Assembly: GCA_019114715.1 (NCBI GenBank)
Contig: DXEZ01000002.1
Span: 1 to 27,302, forward strand
Reading direction: 5' to 3'
DNA length: 27,302 nucleotides
Source of the DNA: Candidatus Sphingobacterium stercoripullorum
Lineage (GTDB): Bacteria > Bacteroidota > Bacteroidia > Sphingobacteriales > Sphingobacteriaceae
A program made the position numbers and the translations under genes. Shown here in pieces: positions 8,784 through 16,842 of the stretch; positions within the stretch are counted from its first letter, which is position 1; every line of letters starts with the position of its first letter. A model generated the notes under the pieces. It saw nothing but the letters and a program-made list of their open reading frames with translations. It had not been told where the DNA came from and did not search any database.

Positions 8784-10385
8784 TTATAAACTAAAAATAT
8801 ATGTCACTAGTTGCGAAACGGAACTATTGATGGTATCGAGTAATATGCCCGGCAATATGCCTAAAATAAGCGCAAGGGCAATAATAGGCAACAGGACTAC
8901 CTGCTCGCGGGTGGTGATTTCTGTGAGCGCCATCTCCCAATCTTTACCGCCCTTTAGCTTTAAGCCTCCAAAATACATCCTTTGATAGGTCCACAGGAAA
9001 TAAATGGCGCTCATTAATATGCCCAGCGCGCCAGCGGCGGCCATCCATTTCGGTAGATCGATATCCAGCTCTGATGCATTAAACGAACCAATAACTACAA
9101 AAGCTTCACCAATAAATGCTGAAAACCCTGGCATTCCGAGTGATGCGAAAAAGAGTAAACCTACATATACCGCCGTCCTAGGGAGCTTGCTAGCTAGACC
9201 CCTGTAGTGGTAAATGTTTAGATCTCCAGTTCTATCGCTAATCATGCCTACTATGAAAAATAATCCTGCTGATAAAAATCCGTGGCTCACCATCTGAAAT
9301 ATTGCGCCAGAAATCCCCTCAGCAGTTACCGAGGCTATTCCTAAAATAACAAAGCCCATATGGGAAACAGAAGCGTAGGCGACCATGCGCTTCAGGTGAG
9401 TCTGCGCAATAGCTAATAGGGCACCATAAAGAATAGAAATGACTCCAATTAAACCGATGTAATAGGATACCTGTGGAATAACGTCTGGGAAAATGCCGTA
9501 GCAAACTCTAAGGATTCCGTAACCCCCTACTTTAAGTAGGATTCCCGCGAGTATGATGGAGATGGGAGTGGGCGCCTCCACGTGTGCATCTGGCAGCCAG
9601 GTGTGTAATGGGAAAGTCGGCACCTTAATGGCAAAGGCTATAAATAAGACTAGGAAGCCTACCGTGCGGATGGGCAGTCCTAGCAGCGTTATATCGTTGT
9701 TGTAAAATGCAAAGAAGGAGTGCTCCACATAGTTAAGTGGGTCCATCATATGCAGCATATTGAAGGTGTGTGCTCCTGTCTCGGGATTGATAACTGAGAA
9801 ATAGAGCCCTACAATGATTAGCAGCATAAATACGGAGCCAAATAAGGTGTAAAGGAAAAACTTAATGGCAGCATATTCTCTTCTTTCGCCGCCCCAAATT
9901 CCTATTAAGAAATAAAGTGGCAATAGCATAACCTCGTAGAAGATGTAAAATAAGAAAAAGTCCAAAGCAGAAAATAGACCTATTACAGCCGTATTTAATA
10001 TCAAAAGTAAGGTGAAGTAGGCCTTGGTACTTTTTCTAGTATTCCAAGAGCTTACCGTAGCCATCAGCATAATAAGAATGCTTAAAAGCACCATAGGCAT
10101 GGATAAGCCATCAAGGCCAATTAGATAGTCTATTTCTAGCTGCCCTAATCCTGCTAAATCTAAGCGTATCCATTGGAGCTTCTCTAACCACTGAAAACTC
10201 GAAAGTTTATTGATGCCTGGGAGTGTTTGATCGAAGTTGAGATACAACCACCCACCTAGAGTTAGCTGACCAAGGGTGAATACTAAGGCTATGTGTTTAT
10301 AATAATTTTGAAACTTTCTAGGTGTCAAAAGTATAATCAGCGCCCCAAGTAAGGGTAGGAAGATAATTAGTGAAAGTATTCCCAT
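8784..10385 (-). CDS. nuoM: NADH-quinone oxidoreductase subunit M
   Basis: A 533-aa antiporter-like membrane subunit of complex I. The TM5 glutamate is at E151 (FYIFYEVMLLPLYFLIGIWGG), and the TM7 lysine at K254 lies in the strongly conserved AIKVPTFPLHTWLPDAHVEAPT stretch, both needed for proton transfer in characterised homologues. A further conserved lysine lies in ILLKVGGYGILR. The length is in the usual range (about 500-540) and no key residue is missing. It starts 4 bases after nuoL ends and precedes nuoN by 14 bases, so it is clearly part of the operon. NuoM sits between NuoL and NuoN in the membrane arm. Confidence 0.96.
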   Translation of the reverse strand: MGILSLIIFLPLLGALIILLTPRKFQNYYKHIALVFTLGQLTLGGWLYLNFDQTLPGINKLSSFQWLEKLQWIRLDLAGLGQLEIDYLIGLDGLSMPMVLLSILIMLMATVSSWNTRKSTKAYFTLLLILNTAVIGLFSALDFFLFYIFYEVMLLPLYFLIGIWGGERREYAAIKFFLYTLFGSVFMLLIIVGLYFSVINPETGAHTFNMLHMMDPLNYVEHSFFAFYNNDITLLGLPIRTVGFLVLFIAFAIKVPTFPLHTWLPDAHVEAPTPISIILAGILLKVGGYGILRVCYGIFPDVIPQVSYYIGLIGVISILYGALLAIAQTHLKRMVAYASVSHMGFVILGIASVTAEGISGAIFQMVSHGFLSAGLFFIVGMISDRTGDLNIYHYRGLASKLPRTAVYVGLLFFASLGMPGFSAFIGEAFVVIGSFNASELDIDLPKWMAAAGALGILMSAIYFLWTYQRMYFGGLKLKGGKDWEMALTEITTREQVVLLPIIALALILGILPGILLDTINSSVSQLVTYIFSL

Positions 10386-10389
10386 GAGT

Positions 10390-12453
10390 TTAACGCTTTA
10401 GTATAAAATAAATCAGTCCAAACAACAAGAAAAATAAAACAAGCGATAGGTAGTGTTGTAGTTTACCATTTTGTTGAGAACGGAAAGTATTTCCCGTTTG
10501 TTTGGCTATTCTACCTGTGCCGTTTACTATTCCATCAACAATGTGTATATCTGCCCAATTAGCGGTTTTTGAAGCTATTAGCGTGAAGCTAGCAATTAAT
10601 CGTGTGATACCATCAATTAGGTGTGTCTCAATCCATTTCACCCCTTTTGCTGTTTTAAACAGGCCGGTAGCGCCGTAAACTAAAATGCCATCGATGAGAT
10701 GGGCTTCTAGCCAAGAGGCCGCCTGGCAGGTATTTCTTACTAGGGTTTTCCAAAGTGATGGCCCACTGGGCTTCACTTTGTTAAAAGTAGAAGCTGCTAT
10801 AGTGTTAACTTTTCCAGCTCGATTAACAACTATGTAGTAGTATGTCGCTAACAGGATCAGCAGGCTTCCAGCAACCATTAGGATTGGAACTAGCACTTGG
10901 GATAAACCGGCCTTTAAATCAGCTGATTGGTAGGGGAGTATAGTGTATACCCAAGAATTTTCAAAGCCCCCCGGGCTTTTAGAGAAAAGAATAAATAAAC
11001 ACCCCAAAATTAGTGTGCAGGGCGTAAGCGACATGATGCGTAAAGAGCTGTTCCCCCCTGCTGGTACGGTCAAGCTTTCGTGCCTGCTGGTTCCAAAAAA
11101 TGTCATAAAGAAAAGCCGTGCTACATAATAGGCCGTGATTAGCGAGGTAATGATTAATAGCGAAGGTAGGAGCAGCCCCAGGGAATTCCCGCTTGCTAAG
11201 CCCGAGAGTATAATCGCTTCTTTAGATAAGTAGCCTGAGGTTAACGGCAACCCAATAAGTGCGAAGCTTGCTACTACCATGAGAACAAATACCAAGGGTA
11301 TCTTATTTTTTAAGCCACCCATCTCCCTAATGTCTTGTGGATCTTTCGCCTGGGTATGCTCGTTCATGTATTTGATGGTAGCTCCTGCACCTAAGAAAAG
11401 CATACACTTGAAAAATGCGTGCGTAAAAAGGTGTAATAGCGCTGCGCTAGGAGCACCAAAGCCTACTGCCGCGACCATATACCCCAATTGCGATACGGTG
11501 GAATAGGCTAAAATCTTTTTGATGTTGTTCTCTTGAAGGGCCGAATATGCCCCAATAAATGCAGTTGCTGTACCGACTAGGGCGACGATCTCTAAAAAGC
11601 CAATGCTGTAAAGCGGGAAGGTTAAGCACAGTAAAAATACCCCAGCTGCAACCATCGTTGCCGCATGAATTAACGAAGAGACTGCCGTTGGACCTTGCAT
11701 CGCATCAGGAAGCCATACATGAAGTGGGAATTGTGCAGACTTGGCCATGGCGGCTATTAAAAAGCCAAAGCTCGCCCATGTTAATGCGGTAGGCAAACCT
11801 TCGGTGCTTTGCTGCAAATCGCTTAACAAGCCTGAGCTGCCGAAGATCTCCTGTATTTCCAAGGTGCCAAACACACTATATAGGGATGCTAAACCAACTA
11901 GAAGGCCCACATCTCCAATTCGGTTAATTAAAAAAGCCTTTTTGCTGGCCTTTGCTGCAGCGGATTTTTTATACCAAAATCCAATTAAAAGGAAGGATGT
12001 GATCCCTACAAATTCCCAAAAAATATAAGTCATTAGCAGGTTGCTCGAGAGCACCAGACCCATCATAGAAAAACAAAAGAAGCTCAAGTAAAGCCAGTAC
12101 CGATGTATCCTACCATCTTTTGCCATGTATCCCACCGAGTAAATGAATACTGGAAGGGCAATGACATGAACGAGGCTAAGCATAGATAGGCTCAGCTTGT
12201 TGATTAAGAAGCCAATATTAAAAGGACGGTTTGCAATGGTAAACCAAGTGCCTTGAATCGTTAATTCTGGAGCTCCCCAAAAGCTGATGAGCAGTAATAC
12301 AGAAAGCGCAGCATTTAGGGACGATGCGGTTAAGGCAAGCGTGCCACTTTTGGCTTTCCTACCCATTAAGAAATAATATACCGAGGGAACCAGAGAGCTC
12401 CCAAATAATAAAAGCAGGACTACTAAAATATTTTGCTGCATCAATGTAGTCAT
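10390..12453 (-). CDS. nuoL: NADH-quinone oxidoreductase subunit L
   Basis: A 687-aa distal antiporter-like subunit of complex I. The proton_antipo core is complete: E147 in YIFWEFVGITSFLLIGFW and K238 in AMAKSAQFPLHVWLPDAMQGPT. In the family the C-terminus forms a long amphipathic helix lying along the membrane arm plus an anchoring helix (here LSLVLFFLLFGLIYFILK). This protein is longer than the ~610-650 aa usual for the subunit. The extra length includes a threefold repeat of 26 residues, each starting W-x-x-x-H-(L/I)-(I/V)-D-G-I, at residues 581, 607 and 633. Only the last copy runs into the canonical VDGIVNG...G.LQHY ending. It is 2 bases from nuoK and 4 from nuoM. Confidence 0.96.
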   Translation of the reverse strand: MTTLMQQNILVVLLLLFGSSLVPSVYYFLMGRKAKSGTLALTASSLNAALSVLLLISFWGAPELTIQGTWFTIANRPFNIGFLINKLSLSMLSLVHVIALPVFIYSVGYMAKDGRIHRYWLYLSFFCFSMMGLVLSSNLLMTYIFWEFVGITSFLLIGFWYKKSAAAKASKKAFLINRIGDVGLLVGLASLYSVFGTLEIQEIFGSSGLLSDLQQSTEGLPTALTWASFGFLIAAMAKSAQFPLHVWLPDAMQGPTAVSSLIHAATMVAAGVFLLCLTFPLYSIGFLEIVALVGTATAFIGAYSALQENNIKKILAYSTVSQLGYMVAAVGFGAPSAALLHLFTHAFFKCMLFLGAGATIKYMNEHTQAKDPQDIREMGGLKNKIPLVFVLMVVASFALIGLPLTSGYLSKEAIILSGLASGNSLGLLLPSLLIITSLITAYYVARLFFMTFFGTSRHESLTVPAGGNSSLRIMSLTPCTLILGCLFILFSKSPGGFENSWVYTILPYQSADLKAGLSQVLVPILMVAGSLLILLATYYYIVVNRAGKVNTIAASTFNKVKPSGPSLWKTLVRNTCQAASWLEAHLIDGILVYGATGLFKTAKGVKWIETHLIDGITRLIASFTLIASKTANWADIHIVDGIVNGTGRIAKQTGNTFRSQQNGKLQHYLSLVLFFLLFGLIYFILKR
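10480..10713 (-). repeat. Threefold 78-bp coding repeat in nuoL (26-residue units)
   Basis: Three consecutive units begin at codons 581, 607 and 633 with WLEAHLIDGI, WIETHLIDGI and WADIHIVDGI. The period is exactly 26 residues (78 bases) in both steps. The DNA copies have diverged at many third positions, so this is an old protein-level repeat rather than a recent tandem duplication or an assembly artefact. The region after each IDGI is less conserved but helical and alanine/lysine-rich. Confidence 0.85.
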
Positions 12454-12455
12454 TC

Positions 12456-12764
12456 TTATTTTTCTTTTAACTCGGTTATTTTATTAGGATCGATATTTTT
12501 GTGGTACCTATAAACCCTTAATATCAAAGACAGGGTGATGGCAACGGTAGAGGCGGCAATCACTATTGCAAACAAAGCAGTAATCTGCCCTTCCATATTG
12601 ATCTTATCGAACTTACTAAAGGCTACTAGGTTGATGACCGCTGCATTGACCATGAGCTCTATGCCAATAAGAACCATGATGGCATTCTTCTTCGCCAGTA
12701 CAGCATACATACCTATACAAAATAAAAAGGCACTAACAACTAAAAAATGTGTGGTAGCAATCAT
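12456..12764 (-). CDS. nuoK: NADH-quinone oxidoreductase subunit K
   Basis: A 102-aa, three-helix membrane subunit of complex I next to NuoJ and NuoN. The first conserved proton-pathway glutamate is present as E36 in LIGIELMVNAAVINLVAF. The second, E72 in E. coli in the TM3 context AAAEASIGLALLLQLHR, aligns here with T73 in AASTVAITLSLILRVYR, so the acidic side chain appears to be lost. The C-terminus is a charged tail slightly longer than usual (PNKITELKEK). It overlaps nuoJ by 4 bases (ATGA) and is 2 bases from nuoL. Identity is clear from helix pattern, E36 context and gene order. Confidence 0.94.
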   Translation of the reverse strand: MIATTHFLVVSAFLFCIGMYAVLAKKNAIMVLIGIELMVNAAVINLVAFSKFDKINMEGQITALFAIVIAASTVAITLSLILRVYRYHKNIDPNKITELKEK

Positions 12765-13297
12765 AGTGTTTTATCCTTTCTGGCGATGTGTGTTGCGCCA
12801 ATTAATGCGGCCAGCAAAAATATAGAAATAAACTCAAACTGAAATACATAGCGCGTCATAAACTGATAACCTATGTTCTCAATGGTGTTGTCTGTTGAAC
12901 TTAATACTTGCTTTGACTTGATGGACTCGATTACCCAAGTTGGAATCAATAGTTCCCTAGCATTAGATAGGAGAATCGCCAAAAGTAAAGAGCACATAAG
13001 TACTGCCGACCATTTGGGGACGCTAATAAAACGGTCTTCTTTCGCCTCAATACTCTTTAATAGTTCCTTGCTAGACAGCATAAAGGCAAAGAGCATAAGG
13101 ATCAGCACGCCGCCAACATAGACCATAATTTGTATAATGGCCACAAAGTCGGCAAGGGCGAATACGTACAGCGCTGCCACCCCCAATAGAACCACGAAAA
13201 ATAAGAACAATGCTCGGGCGATATTTTCTAAGCTGACCACTATTAGTGCGCTGATAATTACAGTTGCAGAAATTAAATAAAATATAGCGGCTTCCAT
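12761..13297 (-). CDS. nuoJ: NADH-quinone oxidoreductase subunit J
   Basis: A 178-aa complex I membrane subunit with five predicted helices, close to the E. coli length (184). The second and third helices carry the family pattern (ALFLFFVVLLGVAALYVFALADFVAIIQIMVYVGGVLILMLFAFML), in which the third helix with its pi-bulge region (Y-V-G-G) is linked to coupling in known structures. A loop of about 50 residues between helix 4 and the last helix is polar and poorly conserved. The gene starts directly after the nuoI stop and overlaps nuoK by 4 bases. Confidence 0.94.
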   Translation of the reverse strand: MEAAIFYLISATVIISALIVVSLENIARALFLFFVVLLGVAALYVFALADFVAIIQIMVYVGGVLILMLFAFMLSSKELLKSIEAKEDRFISVPKWSAVLMCSLLLAILLSNARELLIPTWVIESIKSKQVLSSTDNTIENIGYQFMTRYVFQFEFISIFLLAALIGATHIARKDKTL

Positions 13298-13861
13298 CTA
13301 GGATTTTTTAGCTGCCTCCTTTTCAGCTTGGTATTTTGTCCATTCCGCTTTTCGCAGTTGAACTTCTTCTTCTGTCATATTCGAAAAGCTATAGATTAAG
13401 TCCGAAAGGTTGGTCGTGCTCTTATCGTATTTGTCGGTCATGGTAATGCACTCGGTAGGGCAAACTACAGTGCATAATCCGCAGTACATACACTGAGACA
13501 TGTCTATATCAAACTTCTCAGGGTATAACCTTTTGGTACTTCCATCGGAAGTGTATCCTATAACATCGGGTGATCGTATAGCAGTAATATCTATGCAATC
13601 GACTGGGCAGGCTTTTGCGCAGAGGTCACAAACGATACAATCGTCAATATCTACTTGTAGCTGATACCTAGCCACCTCAGGGATAGGCATTTTTTCCTTA
13701 GGGTATTGAACCGTGGTAATACCTTGCTGATTATCAAAATAGCCTGCTTTTTTAATATCCACAGACTTCCTGGATTGGGTCGCCCCCAGAAGATGCTTTA
13801 ATGTTTTAAATAGGCCTTTTGCAGCCGATGTTAATCCTTGTATAGTAGTTTTAATCATCAT
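13298..13861 (-). CDS. nuoI: NADH-quinone oxidoreductase subunit I (two 4Fe-4S clusters)
   Basis: A 187-aa peripheral-arm subunit that carries iron-sulfur clusters N6a and N6b and passes electrons towards N2 and the quinone. Two complete CxxCxxCxxxCP motifs are seen, with cysteines at 75/78/81/85 and 124/127/130/134. The first ~40 residues are basic and amphipathic, in line with the membrane-contacting N-terminal helix of the family. The C-terminal ~35 residues are charged (TEEEVQLRKAEWTKYQAEKEAAKK). It lies 3 bases after nuoH and abuts nuoJ. It is the only hydrophilic nuo subunit encoded in this window. Confidence 0.96.
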   Translation of the reverse strand: MMIKTTIQGLTSAAKGLFKTLKHLLGATQSRKSVDIKKAGYFDNQQGITTVQYPKEKMPIPEVARYQLQVDIDDCIVCDLCAKACPVDCIDITAIRSPDVIGYTSDGSTKRLYPEKFDIDMSQCMYCGLCTVVCPTECITMTDKYDKSTTNLSDLIYSFSNMTEEEVQLRKAEWTKYQAEKEAAKKS

Positions 13862-13864
13862 GCC

Positions 13865-14938
13865 CTAAATCATTACAAAAATTCTCCAAATAGCAGAAAT
13901 CCCTAGACCAATAAATCCTACTGGAATGAATACCTTCCAGCACAGGTTCATCAATTGATCTGCTCTGAATCTGGGCAGGGTCCAGCGAACCCAAATCTGT
14001 ATTCCTACAACCAGCAGACTTTTTAATAAGAGCCAAGCGACGCCCCAAAAGTAACCGGTGGTCCAACTTGCAAGCTGCAAAGGGCCTATGTTCGGTAGGG
14101 GTGTATTCCATCCTCCTAAAAAGAGTACTGCACCAAGTATAGCTACTAAAAACATCATAGCGTATTCACCTAGGAAAATAAAAGCAAAACGCACGCCACT
14201 ATATTCGGTGTGAAATCCACCTATTAACTCCGATTCAGCCTCGGGAATATCAAATGGCGCCCTATTGCACTCGGCGAGGGTGGAAATAAAAAATAGCCCG
14301 TATATAGCAATCAGGTGGGGAGCTTGGAAGATATTCCAAGCGAAGATGCCTCCAATATCGGAAACATCCCAGAAGCCCATAAAAAACACGCTTGTATTAC
14401 TGAGGATCCCCTGCTGCAGGGTTAGAGTCTGTAAGTTTAAGGTTTGGTGCAAGCTCACTACTGCGAGTAACGATAGGCCCACGGGAATCTCGTAGGAGAT
14501 CATTTGGGCAATAGATCGCATAGCTCCCAATAGGGAATACTTGTTGTTGGACGACCAGCCCGCCATGAGTATTCCCAAGACATCGATCGATACGATGACC
14601 ATTAATAAAAAAAGTCCCGTATGGGTATTTGCAAAGTCAATCCCCGGACCCCAAGGGATGACTGATAGCCCCATAAAGACGGCAATAAATATAACAATAG
14701 GTGCTATTTTAAATAACACCTTGTCAGCTTTATCGGGCGCAATGTATTCTTTTTGAATGAGTTTGAGAATATCTGCAACAGTCTGCAGTAGTCCGTAGGG
14801 GCCCGTTTCCATGGGGCCTAGACGATCTTGGACGAAACCAGCTATTTTTCGTTCAGCGTAAACCGCTAGTAGACCAAATAGTGCAATTCCACCAAAGATT
14901 AAACAGGTTACGATGATATGTGTAAAAATACCTGACAA
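13865..14938 (-). CDS. nuoH: NADH-quinone oxidoreductase subunit H
   Basis: A 357-aa membrane subunit that forms the quinone chamber with NuoB and NuoD. Family signatures are present: AVYAERKIAGFVQDRLGPMETGPYGLLQTVADILKL-type loop in the first third, RSIAQMISYEIPVGLSL in the middle, and AEAESELIGGFHTEYSGVRFAFIFLGEYAMM with its acidic E-channel residues. There are about eight transmembrane helices. It is the first gene of the nuo block here; nothing resembling nuoG lies upstream. A perfect -7 element 21 bases before the ATG suggests that transcription of nuoH-N starts here. Confidence 0.96.
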   Translation of the reverse strand: MSGIFTHIIVTCLIFGGIALFGLLAVYAERKIAGFVQDRLGPMETGPYGLLQTVADILKLIQKEYIAPDKADKVLFKIAPIVIFIAVFMGLSVIPWGPGIDFANTHTGLFLLMVIVSIDVLGILMAGWSSNNKYSLLGAMRSIAQMISYEIPVGLSLLAVVSLHQTLNLQTLTLQQGILSNTSVFFMGFWDVSDIGGIFAWNIFQAPHLIAIYGLFFISTLAECNRAPFDIPEAESELIGGFHTEYSGVRFAFIFLGEYAMMFLVAILGAVLFLGGWNTPLPNIGPLQLASWTTGYFWGVAWLLLKSLLVVGIQIWVRWTLPRFRADQLMNLCWKVFIPVGFIGLGISAIWRIFVMI

Positions 14939-14958
14939 ATTCCCTCAAATAATTTATG

Positions 14959-14966
14959 CAAACATA
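14959..14966 (-). promoter_or_regulatory. Candidate -7 element for nuoH-N
   Basis: On the minus strand this reads TATGTTTG, a full match to TAnnTTTG. It ends 21 bases before the nuoH ATG, giving a leader of about 15 bases. No TTG was found at the proper -33 spacing. In bases 14967-15116 no other signal or gene was recognised. Confidence 0.45.
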
Positions 14967-15116
14967 CACAAAAGCCCTTTGAAAGCCTTGGAAAATTATG
15001 TCAAGATTTGATAATGATTGTGGCTTTTTTTATGGAGTTATTGGATCGGTTTCTGCAAGGATAGGGGCACCGCTATATAGGTTCTTGTAGCTGGTAGGCG
15101 CCATAATGGAAAGTGA

Positions 15117-15139
15117 AAAGCTACCCAGTGGGTAGCTTT
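15117..15139 (-). terminator. Intrinsic terminator after citrate synthase
   Basis: A perfect 10-bp stem (AAAGCTACCC/GGGTAGCTTT) with a 3-base loop lies 7 bases downstream of the citrate synthase stop codon. On the minus strand the 3' arm ends in TTTTC, a short U-rich tail. Stem strength and position make a terminator the best reading; it separates gltA from the nuo operon. Confidence 0.75.
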
Positions 15140-15146
15140 CATATGC

Positions 15147-16433
15147 TTAGCGCTTTAGAATATCTGTGTAATCTCTTTCAGTAGGACCGGTGTATATCTG
15201 TCTCGGTCTTCCGATAGGCTCTTTGTTGTCTCGCATTTCTTTCCACTGTGCTATCCAGCCTGGAAGTCTACCTAGCGCGAATAGTACGGTAAACATTTCT
15301 GAGGAGAAACCTAAAGCTCTATAAATTATTCCCGAGTAAAAGTCTACGTTAGGATATAAGCTTCTTTCAGCAAAGTAACTGTCTTTAAGTGCTTTTTCCT
15401 CTAGCTCTTTAGCAATATCTAAAACTGGATCGTCTATACCTAGTTTATCCAGTACCTCATCGCAAGCTTTTTTAATGATTTTTGCGCGAGGGTCAAAATT
15501 CTTATACACTCGGTGTCCAAATCCCATCAATCGGAAAGGATCGTTTCTATCTTTCGCTTTGTTGATATATCTATCAATATCACCACCATCGTTTCTAATC
15601 GCTTCAAGCATTTCAATAACTGCCTGATTAGCGCCACCATGTAGAGGTCCCCAAAGTGCGGAAATTCCTGCAGATATAGAAGCGAATAGGTTGGAGTTTG
15701 CAGAACCCACAATGCGTACAGTAGAAGTTGAGCAGTTCTGTTCGTGGTCCGCATGTAGGATTAATAACTTATGCATTGCATCGATAATCACTGGATCAAC
15801 ATCTGTTTCCTCGGTGATATGTCCAAAAGTCATGTTTAAGAAGTTATGGACGTAGTTCAAGTTGTTATTTGGATAAATAACAGGATGTCCATGGGATTTT
15901 TTATGAATCCAAGATACGATCGTAGGCATTTTTGCCAACAGCTTTATAATCGTTTGGTTTTCTTCTTCTTGTGTAGGGTTTGGGTTTAAGGATTCTGGAT
16001 AGAAGGCCGATAAAGCACCTACTAAGCACGATAGTTGCCCCATAGGGTGCGATTTCGATGGGAAACCATCAAAAAACTTCTTCATATCCTCGTGGATGAG
16101 GGTGTGTTTACCAATTTCAGTTCTGAAATTCAGTAACTCACTCTCAGTTGGAAGTTCTCCATAGATTAATAAATAAGCAACTTCAACAAAGTTTGATTTT
16201 TGTGCTAATTGATCAATTGGATAGCCTCGATATCTTAAAACGCCTTTTTCTCCATCCAGAAAAGTGATGGCACTTTGCGTTGAACCCGTATTTTTAAAAC
16301 CATTATCTAATGTGATATATCCCGTGTCTGCTCTAAGACGTGATATATCAAATCCTTTTTCATCCTCTGTACCTACTACAATAGGTAATTCATACGATGA
16401 CCCCTCTATATTTAATGTGGCTTTTTCAGACAT
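15147..16433 (-). CDS. gltA: Citrate synthase
   Basis: Condenses acetyl-CoA and oxaloacetate to citrate at the entry of the TCA cycle, in the cytoplasm. With the start used here the protein has 428 aa, like E. coli GltA. The catalytic triad is visible: H265 (GPLHGGAN), H307 (GFGHRVYK) and D364 (NVDFYSG). An N-terminal small-domain extension typical of the Gram-negative, NADH-sensitive type is present. An in-frame ATG at 16460 would add nine residues, but it sits at the predicted transcription start site below the -7 element, and MSEKATLNI fits the family start, so 16433 is preferred. It is followed by its own terminator and lies upstream of nuoH on the same strand. It is divergent from the outer-membrane barrel gene. 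Confidence 0.95.
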   Translation of the reverse strand: MSEKATLNIEGSSYELPIVVGTEDEKGFDISRLRADTGYITLDNGFKNTGSTQSAITFLDGEKGVLRYRGYPIDQLAQKSNFVEVAYLLIYGELPTESELLNFRTEIGKHTLIHEDMKKFFDGFPSKSHPMGQLSCLVGALSAFYPESLNPNPTQEEENQTIIKLLAKMPTIVSWIHKKSHGHPVIYPNNNLNYVHNFLNMTFGHITEETDVDPVIIDAMHKLLILHADHEQNCSTSTVRIVGSANSNLFASISAGISALWGPLHGGANQAVIEMLEAIRNDGGDIDRYINKAKDRNDPFRLMGFGHRVYKNFDPRAKIIKKACDEVLDKLGIDDPVLDIAKELEEKALKDSYFAERSLYPNVDFYSGIIYRALGFSSEMFTVLFALGRLPGWIAQWKEMRDNKEPIGRPRQIYTGPTERDYTDILKR

Positions 16434-16465
16434 AATTTTTAAGATGTAATTTCTCTGCAATCCTA

Positions 16466-16473
16466 CAAATGTA
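16466..16473 (-). promoter_or_regulatory. Candidate -7 element for citrate synthase
   Basis: On the minus strand this reads TACATTTG, a full TAnnTTTG match. Transcription would begin near 16460, leaving a leader of about 27 bases before the ATG at 16433. No TTG at the usual -33 distance was found. It supports choosing the downstream start codon. Confidence 0.5.
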
Positions 16474-16842
16474 GTTATTTTGGGGTTGAATATAATAAGT
16501 TGAAGTGAATAAAACTAAATTTCAGCCATGAAAATCATAATAATATTACCTTTTTTAAAGCTTTCTCTAGCTTCTTTCGATCACTTTGTAGGTGGAAAGT
16601 GTCTAAATGACGTTTTTTGTTTCTATAGTTTATTAACTTTTTAACCGAAATATTCAGTGGAAGTTTTGATTATTGTAATAATCAGGGAGTTGAAAATCAT
16701 TTTTCTCTAGAGAAGTTTCGCTGGAATGGCTTGGTTTTTGCCTTAAATCGTAAGTTGTATTCAATCGTCTGACGCCTATAGAGAGTGATGAATTAGGTGA
16801 AGGTCGGTTGGGTGTATTTTTAACAAGTAAATTTTTAATTTC
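16474..16842. other. Gene-free intergenic region with two dyads
   Basis: No gene is seen in this AT-rich divergent intergenic stretch. It contains an inverted repeat GATTATT-GT-AATAATC at 16668-16683 and a perfect 12-bp palindrome TTCTCTAGAGAA at 16703-16714. Their centres are 33 bp apart, about three helical turns. Both lie between the citrate synthase promoter and the barrel gene, so they could be operator sites, but no regulator family can be assigned by eye. Confidence 0.4.
16808..16835 (+). promoter_or_regulatory. Weak candidate promoter for the outer-membrane barrel gene
   Basis: TTG, 17 bases, then TAAATTTT (one mismatch to TAnnTTTG), ending 7 bases before the ATG. Spacing is at the short limit and the transcript would be nearly leaderless, so this is only a suggestion. 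Confidence 0.28.

Noticed and set aside
16434..16460. Upstream in-frame ATG giving a nine-residue longer citrate synthase
   Set aside because: It coincides with the predicted transcription start below the TACATTTG element, and the added residues (MQRNYILKI) do not resemble citrate synthase N-termini; MSEKATLNI does.
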